Below are positions 15,562-25,382 of a DNA stretch of 64,000 nt, piece after piece; the first letter of the stretch is position 1; each line of letters begins with the position of its first letter. The position numbers and the translations under genes were made by a program. The stretch comes from Paludisphaera borealis (GTDB lineage Bacteria > Planctomycetota > Planctomycetia > Isosphaerales > Isosphaeraceae): positions 6,820,001 to 6,884,000 of the forward strand of contig NZ_CP019082.1 in the NCBI RefSeq assembly GCF_001956985.1, read 5' to 3'. The notes below the pieces were generated by a model that did not search any database, was not told the DNA's origin, and was given only the letters and a program-made list of their open reading frames with translations.

Positions 15562-17844
15562 ATGAACCAGAATTCTGACGTCAGGAAGATCGCGTTCATC
15601 GGCGACTATCTCCCGCGCAAGTGTGGGATCGCCACCTTCACGCACGACCTCTGCACCTCGACGGCCACTCAGTTCCCCGGCGCCGACTGCTTCGTCGTCC
15701 CGGTCAACGACCTTGCGGAAGGGTACGACTACCCGCCGGAGGTCCGCTTCGAGATCGAGGAGCAGGAGCTCGACTCGTACCTCCGCGCCGCCGACTTCCT
15801 CAACTTCAGCAACGCCGACGTCGTCTGCCTTCAGCACGAGTACGGCATCTTCGGCGGCCCCGCCGGCAGCCATATCGTCCGGCTCCTCCGCCATCTCCGG
15901 ATGCCGATCGTCACGACGTTGCACACGGTCCTCGACCGCCCCAGCGAAGACCAGCGCCGGGTCATGGACCAGGTGCTCGACCTGTCGTCGCGAGTCGTGG
16001 TCATGTCGGAGCGGGCGCGGAAATTCCTCCGAGAGATCTGGAAGGTTCCCGAGTCCAAGATCGATCTGATCCTCCACGGCATCCCCGACATGCCGTTCGT
16101 CGATCCGGCCTTTTACAAGGACCAGTTCGGCGTCGAGGGGAAGCACGTCGCGCTCACGTTCGGCCTGCTCTCGCCCAATAAGGGCATCGAGCACATGCTG
16201 CGGGCGATGCCGTCGATCCTCGAGGAGTTCCCGAACTTCGTCTACATCGTGCTCGGGGCGACCCACCCGAGCCTCGTCCGCGAGCAAGGGGAGCGGTATC
16301 GGATCAGCCTGGAGCGGCTGGCGCAAACCCTGGGGATCAAGAAGAACGTCAGCTTCTACAACCGGTTCGTCGAGATCAACGAGCTGATCGAGTTCATCGG
16401 CGTGGCCGACATCTACATCACGCCCTACCTCAACCCCGAGCAGATCACCTCGGGAACCCTGGCGTACGCCTTCGGCTGCGGCAAGTCGGTGGTCTCGACC
16501 CCGTACTGGCATGCCGAGGAATTGTTGGCCGAGGGCCGCGGCGTGCTCGTGCCGTTCGCCGATTCCAACGCTCTGGCGACCGAGATCCGGTCGCTGCTGC
16601 GCGACGACTCCCGCCGCCACGCCATGCGCAAGAAAGGCTACATGCTCGGGCGGGAGATGATCTGGAGCCACGTGGTCCACCAGTACGTCGACTCGTTCCA
16701 TCGCGCCCGGCGGAGCCGGCTCGACGTGCCGATCCGGCCACTCGCCGTGCGGACTCTGGCCGAGCAGTCGATGGACCTGCCCGGCTGGCGGCTCGACCAC
16801 CTGCTCCGCATGACCGATTCGGCCGGCATGTTCCAGCACGCGACCCTGACGATCCCCAACTTCGCCGAGGGCTACTGCACCGACGACAACGCCCGGGCGT
16901 TCCTGCTGACGATCCTGCTCGAACAGCTGGGCCAAAGTTCGCCGCAGATCGCGCAGACGGCCTCGACCTACGCGGCGTTCCTGAATTACGCGTTCGACGC
17001 CCAGAAGGGCCGGTTCCGCAATTTCATGGGCTTCGACCGGCGATGGCTGGAAGACGTGGGCTCCGACGACAGCCAGGGGCGGTCGCTCTGGGTTCTGGGC
17101 GCCTGCGTCCACCGGTCGAAGCGCCGCGACCTCCAGTTCTGGGCCTCGCAGCTCTTCGACCTGGCGCTCCCCGCGCTGCTCGAAACCACCTCGCCGCGCG
17201 CCTGGGCCTTCGGGCTGCTGGGCATCAGCCATTACCTCCAGCGGCTGGCCGGGGCCCGGCCCGCCAGCCAGGCCCGCGACATCCTCACGCAGCGGCTTCT
17301 CGACCGCTTCGAGGCGTCGGCGACGGACGACTGGCGATGGTTCGAGGATCGGCTGACGTATGACAACGCCCGGCTGGCGCAGGGCCTGATCGCCAGCGGC
17401 CGCAACGGCGGCGACCCCGAGGCCACGCGCGTCGGCCTCGACGCGCTCGGATGGCTGGTGCAGCATCACAAGTCCCCGAGCGGTCATTTCCGGCCGATCG
17501 GCTGCAACGGGTTTTACGTCCGCGAGCAGGGCCGCGCCCAGTTCGACCAGCAGCCCGTCGAAGCGCACGCGATGATCTCGGCCAGCCTCGAAGCCTATCA
17601 GGCGACCGAAGACCCGAAGTGGCTCGCCGAGGCCCGCCTCGCCTTCGAGTGGTTCCTGGGGGGCAACGACCTGGGCCTCGAAATCTACGACGCCAAGTCC
17701 GGCGGCTGCTGCGACGGCTTGCAGGAAGACCGGATCAACCAGAACCAGGGCGCGGAATCGACGCTCGCGTTCTTGCTCTCGCTCGCCGAGATGAAGCTGC
17801 TGGAAAGCATCCTGGCTCCGCATCGCCAGGTGCAGACGTCATAA
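15562..17844 (+). CDS. GT4-family glycosyltransferase fused to a C-terminal helical (alpha/alpha-toroid-like) domain
   Basis: 760 residues from ATG 15562; 33 upstream in-frame codons look non-coding. Residues 1-400 are a GT-B fold of family GT4: GDYLPRKCGIATFTHDL at the start, HEYGIFGG, TFGLLSPNKGIEHML at the start of the second Rossmann domain and the donor-binding region with ITSGTLAYAFGCGKSVVSTPYW. Residues about 420-760 are all-helical (GYCTDDNARAFLLTILLEQL; QPVEAHAMISASLEAY), resembling the toroid found in glycosidases and epimerases. It probably transfers a hexose, likely mannose given the GH130 genes next to it; that is inference. The GH130 gene starts 45 bp downstream. Confidence 0.82.
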   Translation: MNQNSDVRKIAFIGDYLPRKCGIATFTHDLCTSTATQFPGADCFVVPVNDLAEGYDYPPEVRFEIEEQELDSYLRAADFLNFSNADVVCLQHEYGIFGGPAGSHIVRLLRHLRMPIVTTLHTVLDRPSEDQRRVMDQVLDLSSRVVVMSERARKFLREIWKVPESKIDLILHGIPDMPFVDPAFYKDQFGVEGKHVALTFGLLSPNKGIEHMLRAMPSILEEFPNFVYIVLGATHPSLVREQGERYRISLERLAQTLGIKKNVSFYNRFVEINELIEFIGVADIYITPYLNPEQITSGTLAYAFGCGKSVVSTPYWHAEELLAEGRGVLVPFADSNALATEIRSLLRDDSRRHAMRKKGYMLGREMIWSHVVHQYVDSFHRARRSRLDVPIRPLAVRTLAEQSMDLPGWRLDHLLRMTDSAGMFQHATLTIPNFAEGYCTDDNARAFLLTILLEQLGQSSPQIAQTASTYAAFLNYAFDAQKGRFRNFMGFDRRWLEDVGSDDSQGRSLWVLGACVHRSKRRDLQFWASQLFDLALPALLETTSPRAWAFGLLGISHYLQRLAGARPASQARDILTQRLLDRFEASATDDWRWFEDRLTYDNARLAQGLIASGRNGGDPEATRVGLDALGWLVQHHKSPSGHFRPIGCNGFYVREQGRAQFDQQPVEAHAMISASLEAYQATEDPKWLAEARLAFEWFLGGNDLGLEIYDAKSGGCCDGLQEDRINQNQGAESTLAFLLSLAEMKLLESILAPHRQVQTS

Positions 17845-17889
17845 ATTCTCACACTCTCATCGACAACGGATTGCCCGGAGCCAACTAGC

Positions 17890-19433
17890 ATGGAAGTCGC
17901 CGCGACCCAGGTCGCCCAGGATTCGCTCGACGCGCGCACCGAAGCCGCCGCCCGGAACGGCGTGTTGAAACGTCCGTCGCAGCCCAACGTCAAGCGGACT
18001 GGCATCGTCCTCCGTCCCAACAACAGCCGGGTCGTGATCCGCCCCTTTGAACCGGCCGACGACCACCGAATCGAACGGATTCTGGGACGGCTCTGCGCCC
18101 TCTCCGAGGCCGAGGTCAACGTCTTGCTCGACGACGTGATGCAGGAGTTTCGCGACCGCCACCTGAAGTCCTGCCAGTTCTTCCTCCAGCGGTTCGAGAA
18201 GGTCAAGCGGCTGATGCTCACCGATCTCCCCCTAAGCGAGAACCGCAAGCTCCTGATCGGGTCGTACTTCACCCAGGAATACGCGCTTGAGTCCGCCGCT
18301 TTGTTCAATCCATCGATGGTCTGGGCTCCCGACCAGTCGGACCTCGCCGAGGGGTCGAAGCGGTTCATCCTCAGCCTTCGGGCCACCGGCGAGGGGCACA
18401 TCTCGTCGATCACCTTCCGTAGCGGGGTGGTCGACGCCCAGAACGACATCCAGATGGACGAGCCGACCCGGCTCGTCACCGCGCCCAATCTCGTGCCCAA
18501 CACGCTTTACGACAAGGTCTTGTTCCTCCGCAAGCTGATCGAGCTGCGGCTCGACGGCCCGTTCGCCGAGCAGGTCCTCGACACCCTCGACGACCAGTTC
18601 ACCAACGAACAGATCGAAGCGGCCGTCGCGCGCACGCTCGTCCAGAGCCGTCCCCGCCACCACGAGCTGGAACCGCTCGCGCAGGGCATGCTCACGCTCG
18701 CCCGAGCGAATTACGAGATCACCTTCAGCCCCGAACTGAGCGTCTCGGAGCGAATCATCTTCCCCTCGTCGCCGACCGAGACCAACGGCATCGAGGACGC
18801 CCGGTTCGTACGATTTCAGGAAGACGACTTCACGGTCCGCTACTATGCGACCTACACTGCGTATAATGGCAAGGTCGTGCTCCCGCAGTTGCTCGAGACC
18901 AACGACTTCCTGCGGTTCAAGGCCAGCACGCTCAACGGCCCCGAGGTCCGCAACAAGGGCATGGCGCTGTTCCCCGCAAGGTCAACGGCCTCTACGCCAT
19001 GATCTCGCGGCAGGACAACGAGAACATCTTCCTGATGTACTCGGACATGCTCCACTTCTGGTACACCAAGGAGCAGATCGCCAAGCCGACCTACTCGTGG
19101 GAGTTCGTCCAGCTCGGCAACTGCGGCTCGCCGATCGAGACCGAGGCCGGCTGGCTCGTCCTCACCCACGGCGTCGGCCCGATGCGCAAGTACGCGATGG
19201 GCGCCTTCCTGCTCGACCTCAACGACCCCTCGCGGGTGATCGGCCGGCTCGAAAGACCGCTCCTGGAACCCAACGCCAACGAGCGTGAAGGCTACGTCCC
19301 CAACGTCGTCTACAGTTGCGGCGCGGTGGTCCATAACGGCGAATTAATCATCCCCTACGCCATGTCCGACTACGCCAGCACCTTCGCCACCGTCCCCGTC
19401 GACGAACTCCTGAACGCGATGGTCAAGACCTGA
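17890..19433 (+). pseudogene. GH130-family glycoside phosphorylase/hydrolase, interrupted by a one-base frameshift
   Basis: The frame from ATG 17890 runs to about 18970 and ends NKGMALFP; the sense then continues in another frame (VNGLYAMISRQDNENIF) to the stop at 19431-19433. The span is 1544 nt, one short of 515 codons. Restoring one C in the CCCC run at 18972-18975 would read FPRKVNGLYAMIS and give a 514-residue protein. Motifs NGIEDARFV, SWEFVQLGNCGSPIET and REGYVPNVVYSCGAV fit GH130 (beta-mannoside phosphorylases). Residues 45-150 are an extra N-terminal helical part. It may be a real null allele or a sequencing error in a homopolymer. Alternatively it may be translated as a truncated 370-residue protein. 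Confidence 0.85.
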
Positions 19434-19941
19434 CCACCAGCTCTCGACGCGGCCTCAAGATCAAGCCGCATCGTCCCAATCGTCGTTCGGCGGGACCTTC
19501 TTGTCGGGGAAAGTCGGCGTACGCTTCCTCGTCGCCTGGATCCAGTATACGACGAGCGGCCCGGCGACCGGGATGATGGAAGACGCGCGTATGAAGCCGA
19601 ATCCTATCCCACGATCGCCAGTCGCCGTCGCCCTCTTGGGTCAGAGCGAATAGGGCCATCGTCACCATCAGGCATATTCCAAAGGCAAATACGGTCCAGG
19701 CCACCCGGTCCATGACCGATTTCGGCCGCGCGGTGGGCTTCCAGATGAGCCAGGCCGCGAGCGGGAAGAGCAGCGACATGCCCAGAAAAACGCTTGCCAT
19801 CAGCGCGACGATCGTCCAGGCGACTCGCAAGGCGACGGATTTTGCGGGCTCTGGATCCCTGACAGGCTTCCAGATGGAGCAGACCGCAATCGCGAAGATT
19901 GGCAGCCCGACGAGGCAGAAGATCCTGAGGAACCCTAGCAT
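19423..19941 (-). CDS. Small three-helix membrane protein, apparently frameshifted at its C-terminus
   Basis: As it stands the frame from 19941 gives 172 residues: three hydrophobic helices (LRIFCLVGLPIFAIAV; WTIVALMASVFLGMSLLFP; WTVFAFGICLMVTMALFAL) separated by IWKP repeats, then an Arg-rich tail from about residue 110 that reads like out-of-frame DNA. In the next frame the same DNA encodes a coherent end (RASSIIPVAGPLVVYWIQAT, then PNDDWDDAA) and stops at 19461-19463. The span 19461-19941 is 481 nt, one base more than 160 codons, so an extra base near 19600-19612 is likely. Function unknown. Confidence 0.6.
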   Translation of the reverse strand: MLGFLRIFCLVGLPIFAIAVCSIWKPVRDPEPAKSVALRVAWTIVALMASVFLGMSLLFPLAAWLIWKPTARPKSVMDRVAWTVFAFGICLMVTMALFALTQEGDGDWRSWDRIRLHTRVFHHPGRRAARRILDPGDEEAYADFPRQEGPAERRLGRCGLILRPRRELVVRS

Positions 19942-19974
19942 CCCCCCTCCAAACCATGCGGCGGGCTCGAACCG

Positions 19975-21039
19975 TCAGACGTCCACGAGCGTCGCCAGCA
20001 ACTCGTCGCGCCGAAACTCGACGACGGCCGAGCACGAGTCGGCGGCGCCGTAGTAGACGAGCCAGCCGTCGGGCGACTCGACGATCCCGGTAGGGAACAC
20101 GACGTCGGGGACGAAGCCGGTTCGCTCGAAGCCGGCGGTGGGCTCGAAGATCGAATCGGGGGTGCGGGCGATCACGCGCGAGGGGTCGGTCGGATCGAGC
20201 AGCAGAACGCCGGTCGAGTAGGCGCCGACCTCGCCGGGCTTCGTCGGCTTCCGGTTGCCGTGGTAGATTTCGAGCCAGCCGCCGTCGACTCGCACCGGCG
20301 GAGTCCCCGCGCCGACGCGGCCGGTCTCCCAGGCGCCTCCGCCGCCGTGCAGGCAGGCGTGGCTCCCCCAGTGCCGGAGGTCGGGCGACCGCGCGATCCA
20401 CATCTCGGGCCGGCAGAACGGCGTCGCCGGATTGGGACGATGGAGCGCCACGAAGTCGCCGCCGATCCGCTCGGGGAATAACACGACGTCCTTGTTCTCC
20501 GAGCAGAAGATCACGCCGTGCCGTTCGAAGTTCACGAAGTCGGTCGTCGACGCCAACGCCGTCGCCGCCCCGTGCCGCGACACCGCCACGTACGTGAAAT
20601 AATAGCGCCCGTCCAGCTCGGTGATCCGAGGGTCCTCGACCCCGAACTCCTCCATCTCGCCCGCCGGCGCGAACCGGACGCCGGTCTTTTCGCGGACCGC
20701 TCGGCCGCCGCCGCAGCGCACGACCTGGATGTGCGACGTGAACGTCAGCCGGACCAGGCCGTCGGCCTTGCGCTCGACGACGCGAGGATCGATCGGCGTC
20801 AGCTCGTCGTTCGGCGTCCAGTCGACCGTAAGGCCCTTGTCGGCGTCCCAATGGGGCAGGGGGGTGTAGCCGGGCCGGACCTCGCGCGGGCGCTCGGCGA
20901 CGCGGACCAGCATCACCACCTCGTCACCGGCCCGGACGACGCCCGGATTGAACGCGCCGACGACCTCGAAATCGTCGCGCGAGGGCTTCAGGTCCGACGG
21001 CTTCAGCAACAGCTTCTCGAAATGTCTCGGCAAGATCAT
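19975..21039 (-). CDS. GH130-family beta-mannoside phosphorylase/hydrolase-like protein
   Basis: 354 residues, the usual length of single-domain GH130. The five-bladed propeller motifs are visible: GAFNPGVV near 28, EEFGVEDPRITELDGRYYFTY near 130-150, RPEMWIARS and GAGTPPVRVDGGWLEIYHG. GH130 enzymes cleave beta-mannosyl linkages, often phosphorolytically to mannose-1-phosphate. It is followed 22 bp later by the Gfo/Idh/MocA gene reading the other way only in position: that gene, on the same strand, lies upstream (start 22180, end 21062). Together with 15562-19433 it marks a mannoside locus. Exact substrate not inferable. Confidence 0.85.
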   Translation of the reverse strand: MILPRHFEKLLLKPSDLKPSRDDFEVVGAFNPGVVRAGDEVVMLVRVAERPREVRPGYTPLPHWDADKGLTVDWTPNDELTPIDPRVVERKADGLVRLTFTSHIQVVRCGGGRAVREKTGVRFAPAGEMEEFGVEDPRITELDGRYYFTYVAVSRHGAATALASTTDFVNFERHGVIFCSENKDVVLFPERIGGDFVALHRPNPATPFCRPEMWIARSPDLRHWGSHACLHGGGGAWETGRVGAGTPPVRVDGGWLEIYHGNRKPTKPGEVGAYSTGVLLLDPTDPSRVIARTPDSIFEPTAGFERTGFVPDVVFPTGIVESPDGWLVYYGAADSCSAVVEFRRDELLATLVDV

Positions 21040-21061
21040 GAAACGTCTCCAGCCAGGTCGC

Positions 21062-22180
21062 TCAAAGCTGGGCGAGCCGGTCGGCCTCGCAGGCGATGGC
21101 CAGTGAGTCGCGGCCGTTGGTCTCGGTGATCCGCCTCGGATGCGAGCGGTCGCGAATCCAGGCGACCTGGTCGGCCATGACGGCGCGGAGCAGCTCGCCG
21201 TAGCGGTGGGATTTGACGACCCCCTCGCCCCAGGTCAGTTCGAGTGTCTGGTAGACGTCGAGCGTCTGGTGCCGCGCCGAGCACGCGCGGTCCTTGGGGG
21301 CGTAGGTCGACGTCGAGTCGAGCCGGGCACCGGGGAACAAATCGCACAAGGCCCGCGTCTGGGCCTCGTCGGCGACCGCGTGGACCTTCACGAGCGTGGG
21401 AATCCAGCCGAACAGCGTGACGTCGCCGCGTTCGAACACCAGGCGCATCTCCTGGCGGTCCATCCGTCCCGGCTGGTGGAAGCCGTGGTAGTAGTTGACA
21501 AGCACGTCATTGGCGTACCGCATCGTGCACTGGACCTGTTCTTCGATCGGCGGTGCCGAGCCCGGCCGGATTCCGCGCTGGGCGGCGACGACCTTGCCGC
21601 GACCGAGCCAGCCTTCGAACAGGTCGAAGAAGTGGACGCCGTGCTCGATGAAGATGCCGCCGCTCTTGGAGCGATCCCAGAACCAGTGGTCGGGGCCGAG
21701 GTTCTCGTCGGAGGCGTAGTTCTCGAAGAACGCGTGGATCGGCTCGCCGAGGATCTTTTCAGAGATCAGCCGCCCTACCGCGTCGCTGACCGGGTTGTAC
21801 CGCTGCATCAGGTTGGCCGTGAGCAGCCGATCGCCGCGACGGGCTTCGGCCAGCATCTCGTCGGCCTGCGCCACGGTCATCGCCAGCGGCTTCTCGCAGA
21901 TCACGTGCTTGCCCGCCCGCAGCGCCTTCATCGCCTGGGGATGATGCAAGAACGGCGGCGTGGCGATGTAGACGAGGTCGACGTCGTCGCGATGGACGAG
22001 CGTGTCGACGTCTTCGATGTCGGGGACGCCGAACCGATGCGCCGCGGCTCGCGAGGCTTCGCGACTCGTCCCGGCCATGGCCGTCAGGCGAACGCCCGGA
22101 ATCTGGACGAATTGCTGGAGTGCGTAAAGGCCGAAGCCTCCGCAGCCGATGACGCCGATCCGGATATGGCCCTGGTCCAT
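21062..22180 (-). CDS. Gfo/Idh/MocA-family oxidoreductase
   Basis: 372 residues. Rossmann NAD(P)-binding start GVIGCGGFGLYAL, then YIATPPFLHHPQAM and the HVICEKPLAMT motif with the conserved Lys. The C-terminal alpha/beta domain includes GGIFIEHGVHFFDLFEGW. Such enzymes oxidise or reduce sugars and inositols using NAD(P). It lies immediately upstream of the GH130 gene on the same strand (22 bp), suggesting joint use in sugar breakdown. Substrate unknown. Confidence 0.9.
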   Translation of the reverse strand: MDQGHIRIGVIGCGGFGLYALQQFVQIPGVRLTAMAGTSREASRAAAHRFGVPDIEDVDTLVHRDDVDLVYIATPPFLHHPQAMKALRAGKHVICEKPLAMTVAQADEMLAEARRGDRLLTANLMQRYNPVSDAVGRLISEKILGEPIHAFFENYASDENLGPDHWFWDRSKSGGIFIEHGVHFFDLFEGWLGRGKVVAAQRGIRPGSAPPIEEQVQCTMRYANDVLVNYYHGFHQPGRMDRQEMRLVFERGDVTLFGWIPTLVKVHAVADEAQTRALCDLFPGARLDSTSTYAPKDRACSARHQTLDVYQTLELTWGEGVVKSHRYGELLRAVMADQVAWIRDRSHPRRITETNGRDSLAIACEADRLAQL

Positions 22181-22307
22181 GAGTCGCTCGCTTCCTTTTT
22201 CGACGTGCTTCGGTCGAGCCTCATTGTGCCGGTTCAGCTCACCCAGGTCAAATCGGGCGAAAGATGGGGTACAATCTTAGGAGTTCGGACGGGGCGCGAG
22301 CCGGCTT

Positions 22308-22468
22308 CCCTTCTCCCCTTGCGGGAGAAGGTGCCCCGAAGGGGTGGATGAGGGGTGTTCGAGTGCCAAGGCGCTCGACGAAGCCCCGTTTTTCCCCCTC
22401 ATCCGGCCGTACCGGCCACCTTCTCCCTCAGGGAGAAGGCATGCTTGCGGCGGCCTGTTTTGATGGCC
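22308..22468. repeat. Dispersed hairpin-rich element, copy A
   Basis: Opens with CTTCTCCCCTTGCGGGAGAAG, then CCCC-GAA-GGGG and GGATGAGGGGTGTTCGA, and ends with CCTTCTCCC-TCA-GGGAGAAGG and AGGCATGCTTGCG. A second copy lies at 40592-40728 in the same orientation. Each end is itself a hairpin, and the two ends are mutually inverted, as in MITE- or REP-type elements. It fills most of the spacer before purE. Confidence 0.75.
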
Positions 22469-22530
22469 GTCCGTGACCCGTGAGTAAACCGCGTCAGCAC
22501 AACGAACCGACGACGAAGGCCGCCAGGAAT

Positions 22531-23024
22531 ATGAGCCAGGATCTCTCCAAATCGCCGATGGTCGGCGTGGTGATGGGCAGCAAGTCCGATTGGGAAACGA
22601 TGCGGCATGCCTCCGAGCTGCTCACCGAGCTGGGAATCGCGCACGAGTCGCGCGTGGTCTCGGCCCATCGCACGCCCGATCGGCTGTTCGAATACGGCCG
22701 CGAAGCCGAGGGCCGAGGGCTCGAACTGATCATCGCCGGAGCGGGAGGCGCGGCGCACCTGCCGGGCATGCTGGCGGCGATCACGATCCTGCCGGTGCTC
22801 GGCGTTCCGGTCGAGAGCAAGACGCTCAAAGGCGTCGACTCGCTGCTCTCGATCGTCCAGATGCCGCGAGGCATTCCAGTCGGCACACTGGCCATCGGCG
22901 CCTCGGGCGCGGCGAACGCGGCGCTGCTCGCGGCGGCGATCCTCGCCCGCAAGTATCCGGCCGTCCGCGAGGCCCTGGCGACTTTCCGCAAGACCCAGAC
23001 CGACGCCGTGGGAGAATCGCCCAC

Positions 23025-23028
<4 letters not shown>
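22531..23028 (+). CDS. purE: N5-carboxyaminoimidazole ribonucleotide mutase
   Basis: 165 residues from ATG 22531, with AGGA five nt before; a GTG at 22480 would add 17 unlike residues. PurE motifs: [11 protein letters not shown] at the phosphate site, [28 protein letters not shown] and [20 protein letters not shown]. It converts N5-CAIR to CAIR in purine synthesis. The stop overlaps the purK start by ATGA, so the two are translationally coupled. Confidence 0.95.
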
Positions 23029-24215
<1,187 letters not shown>

Positions 24216-24230
24216 ACAGAGGGAAAGAGA

Positions 24231-24327
24231 ATTTCACCACGGAGGATGGGAGGAACACGGAGGAAACACGAATTCACGAATTTTCGATTTCCCCCTCTGT
24301 ATTGCTCCGCGTCCTCCGTGGTGAAAT
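24231..24327. repeat. 97-bp inverted-repeat element between purK and batA
   Basis: Perfect 16-bp inverted repeats ATTTCACCACGGAGGA (24231-24246) and TCCTCCGTGGTGAAAT (24312-24327) flank about 65 bp of AT-richer DNA containing CACGAATTCACGAATTTTCG. Size and structure fit a miniature inverted-repeat element. It could also act as a hairpin between the two operons. Confidence 0.7.
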
Positions 24328-24371
24328 CTTCCCCTCCCGTCAAACCTCAGTCGGAGAGGCCTCGACCCGTT

Positions 24372-25379
24372 ATGCGACTCGCGTATCCCGGCTGGCTCAC
24401 CCTCCTGGTCTTCATGTTGCTGCCGATCCTGCGTGAACGCTGGCGGGGGCGGATCGCCTGGCCCAGCCTCGCCGGCTTCCGCCAGCGTGACGCCGGGTTC
24501 TCGCCCTGGGTGCTCGTGCATCGGCTCCCCGTGCTCTTGCGGAGCCTGGCGATCGGCGCGCTCGTGGTCGCCCTGGCCCGGCCGCAGAGCGTCGGCGGCG
24601 TGATCCGGATCGCGGCGAAGGGGGTCGCGATCATGGCGGCTCTCGACCACAGTTCGAGCATGAACACGGTCGATTTCCCCGCCGACGCCGACACCCACAA
24701 GATCAGCCGCCTGGAGGCCGCACTCGCCACGTTCAGCCGGTTCGTCGAGGGCCGCGAGGACGACCTGATCGGCCTGGTGGTCTTCGCCAACTATCCCGAC
24801 CTCGCCTGCCCGCCGACTCTCGACCACCGGTTCCTGATCGAGTCGGCCGCCGCCGTGCGGTCGGCCCGGCCCGGCGACGACGGCACCAACATCGGCGACG
24901 CCCTCGCCTGGTCTCTCGACGCGCTCCGGCGGACGACCCCCGCCAAGAAGGTCTTGATCCTCCTGACTGACGGCAACAACCAGCCGGCCGTGCCCCACCC
25001 GCTCGACCCCGGGCTCGCCGCCGAGCTGGCGCGCGATCTCGGCGTGACGCTGCACACGATCGCGATCGGCAAGGCGGGGGGCGTCGTCCACGGCACCGAC
25101 TCCAAGACCGACCTCCCCGTCATGACCGAGGTCGAGGGGCCGAACATCTCCCTGCTCCAGAAGCTGGCCGAGATCACCGGCGGACGGTCGTTCGTCGCCA
25201 CCGACGCCGATGCGCTCGACCAGGTGTTCGAGACGATCAGCCGCCTCGAAAAGAGTCAGATCCAGAACGAGATCCACACCCGTTACGACGAGCGCTTCCT
25301 CCCCTGGGCGGCCGCGGCGATCGGCCTCTTGACGCTCGATCGGCTGCTCACCAGCGGAAGGCTTCGACGGTTGCCCTGA
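24372..25379 (+). CDS. BatA-like membrane protein with von Willebrand A domain
   Basis: 335 residues from ATG 24372. An N-terminal membrane helix (about 6-21) and a second (about 53-69) precede a vWA domain with the MIDAS residues DHSSS (Asp92, Ser94, Ser96) and, later, LTDGNN. A C-terminal helix (FLPWAAAAIGLLTLDRLL) gives the BatA topology. Bat proteins are envelope proteins studied as aerotolerance factors in Bacteroides; the mechanism is unsettled. The next gene begins 3 bp after the stop. No MoxR ATPase or DUF58 gene, usual partners, lies in this cluster. Confidence 0.85.
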   Translation: MRLAYPGWLTLLVFMLLPILRERWRGRIAWPSLAGFRQRDAGFSPWVLVHRLPVLLRSLAIGALVVALARPQSVGGVIRIAAKGVAIMAALDHSSSMNTVDFPADADTHKISRLEAALATFSRFVEGREDDLIGLVVFANYPDLACPPTLDHRFLIESAAAVRSARPGDDGTNIGDALAWSLDALRRTTPAKKVLILLTDGNNQPAVPHPLDPGLAAELARDLGVTLHTIAIGKAGGVVHGTDSKTDLPVMTEVEGPNISLLQKLAEITGGRSFVATDADALDQVFETISRLEKSQIQNEIHTRYDERFLPWAAAAIGLLTLDRLLTSGRLRRLP

Positions 25380-25382
25380 ACC

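Noticed and set aside
15403-17823. 806-codon minus-strand open frame
   Set aside because: Antisense of the GT4 gene; composition and lack of motifs mark it as a shadow.
22480-22530. Upstream GTG start of purE
   Set aside because: Adds 17 residues unlike PurE; ATG 22531 has a Shine-Dalgarno-like AGGA and directly precedes the conserved start.
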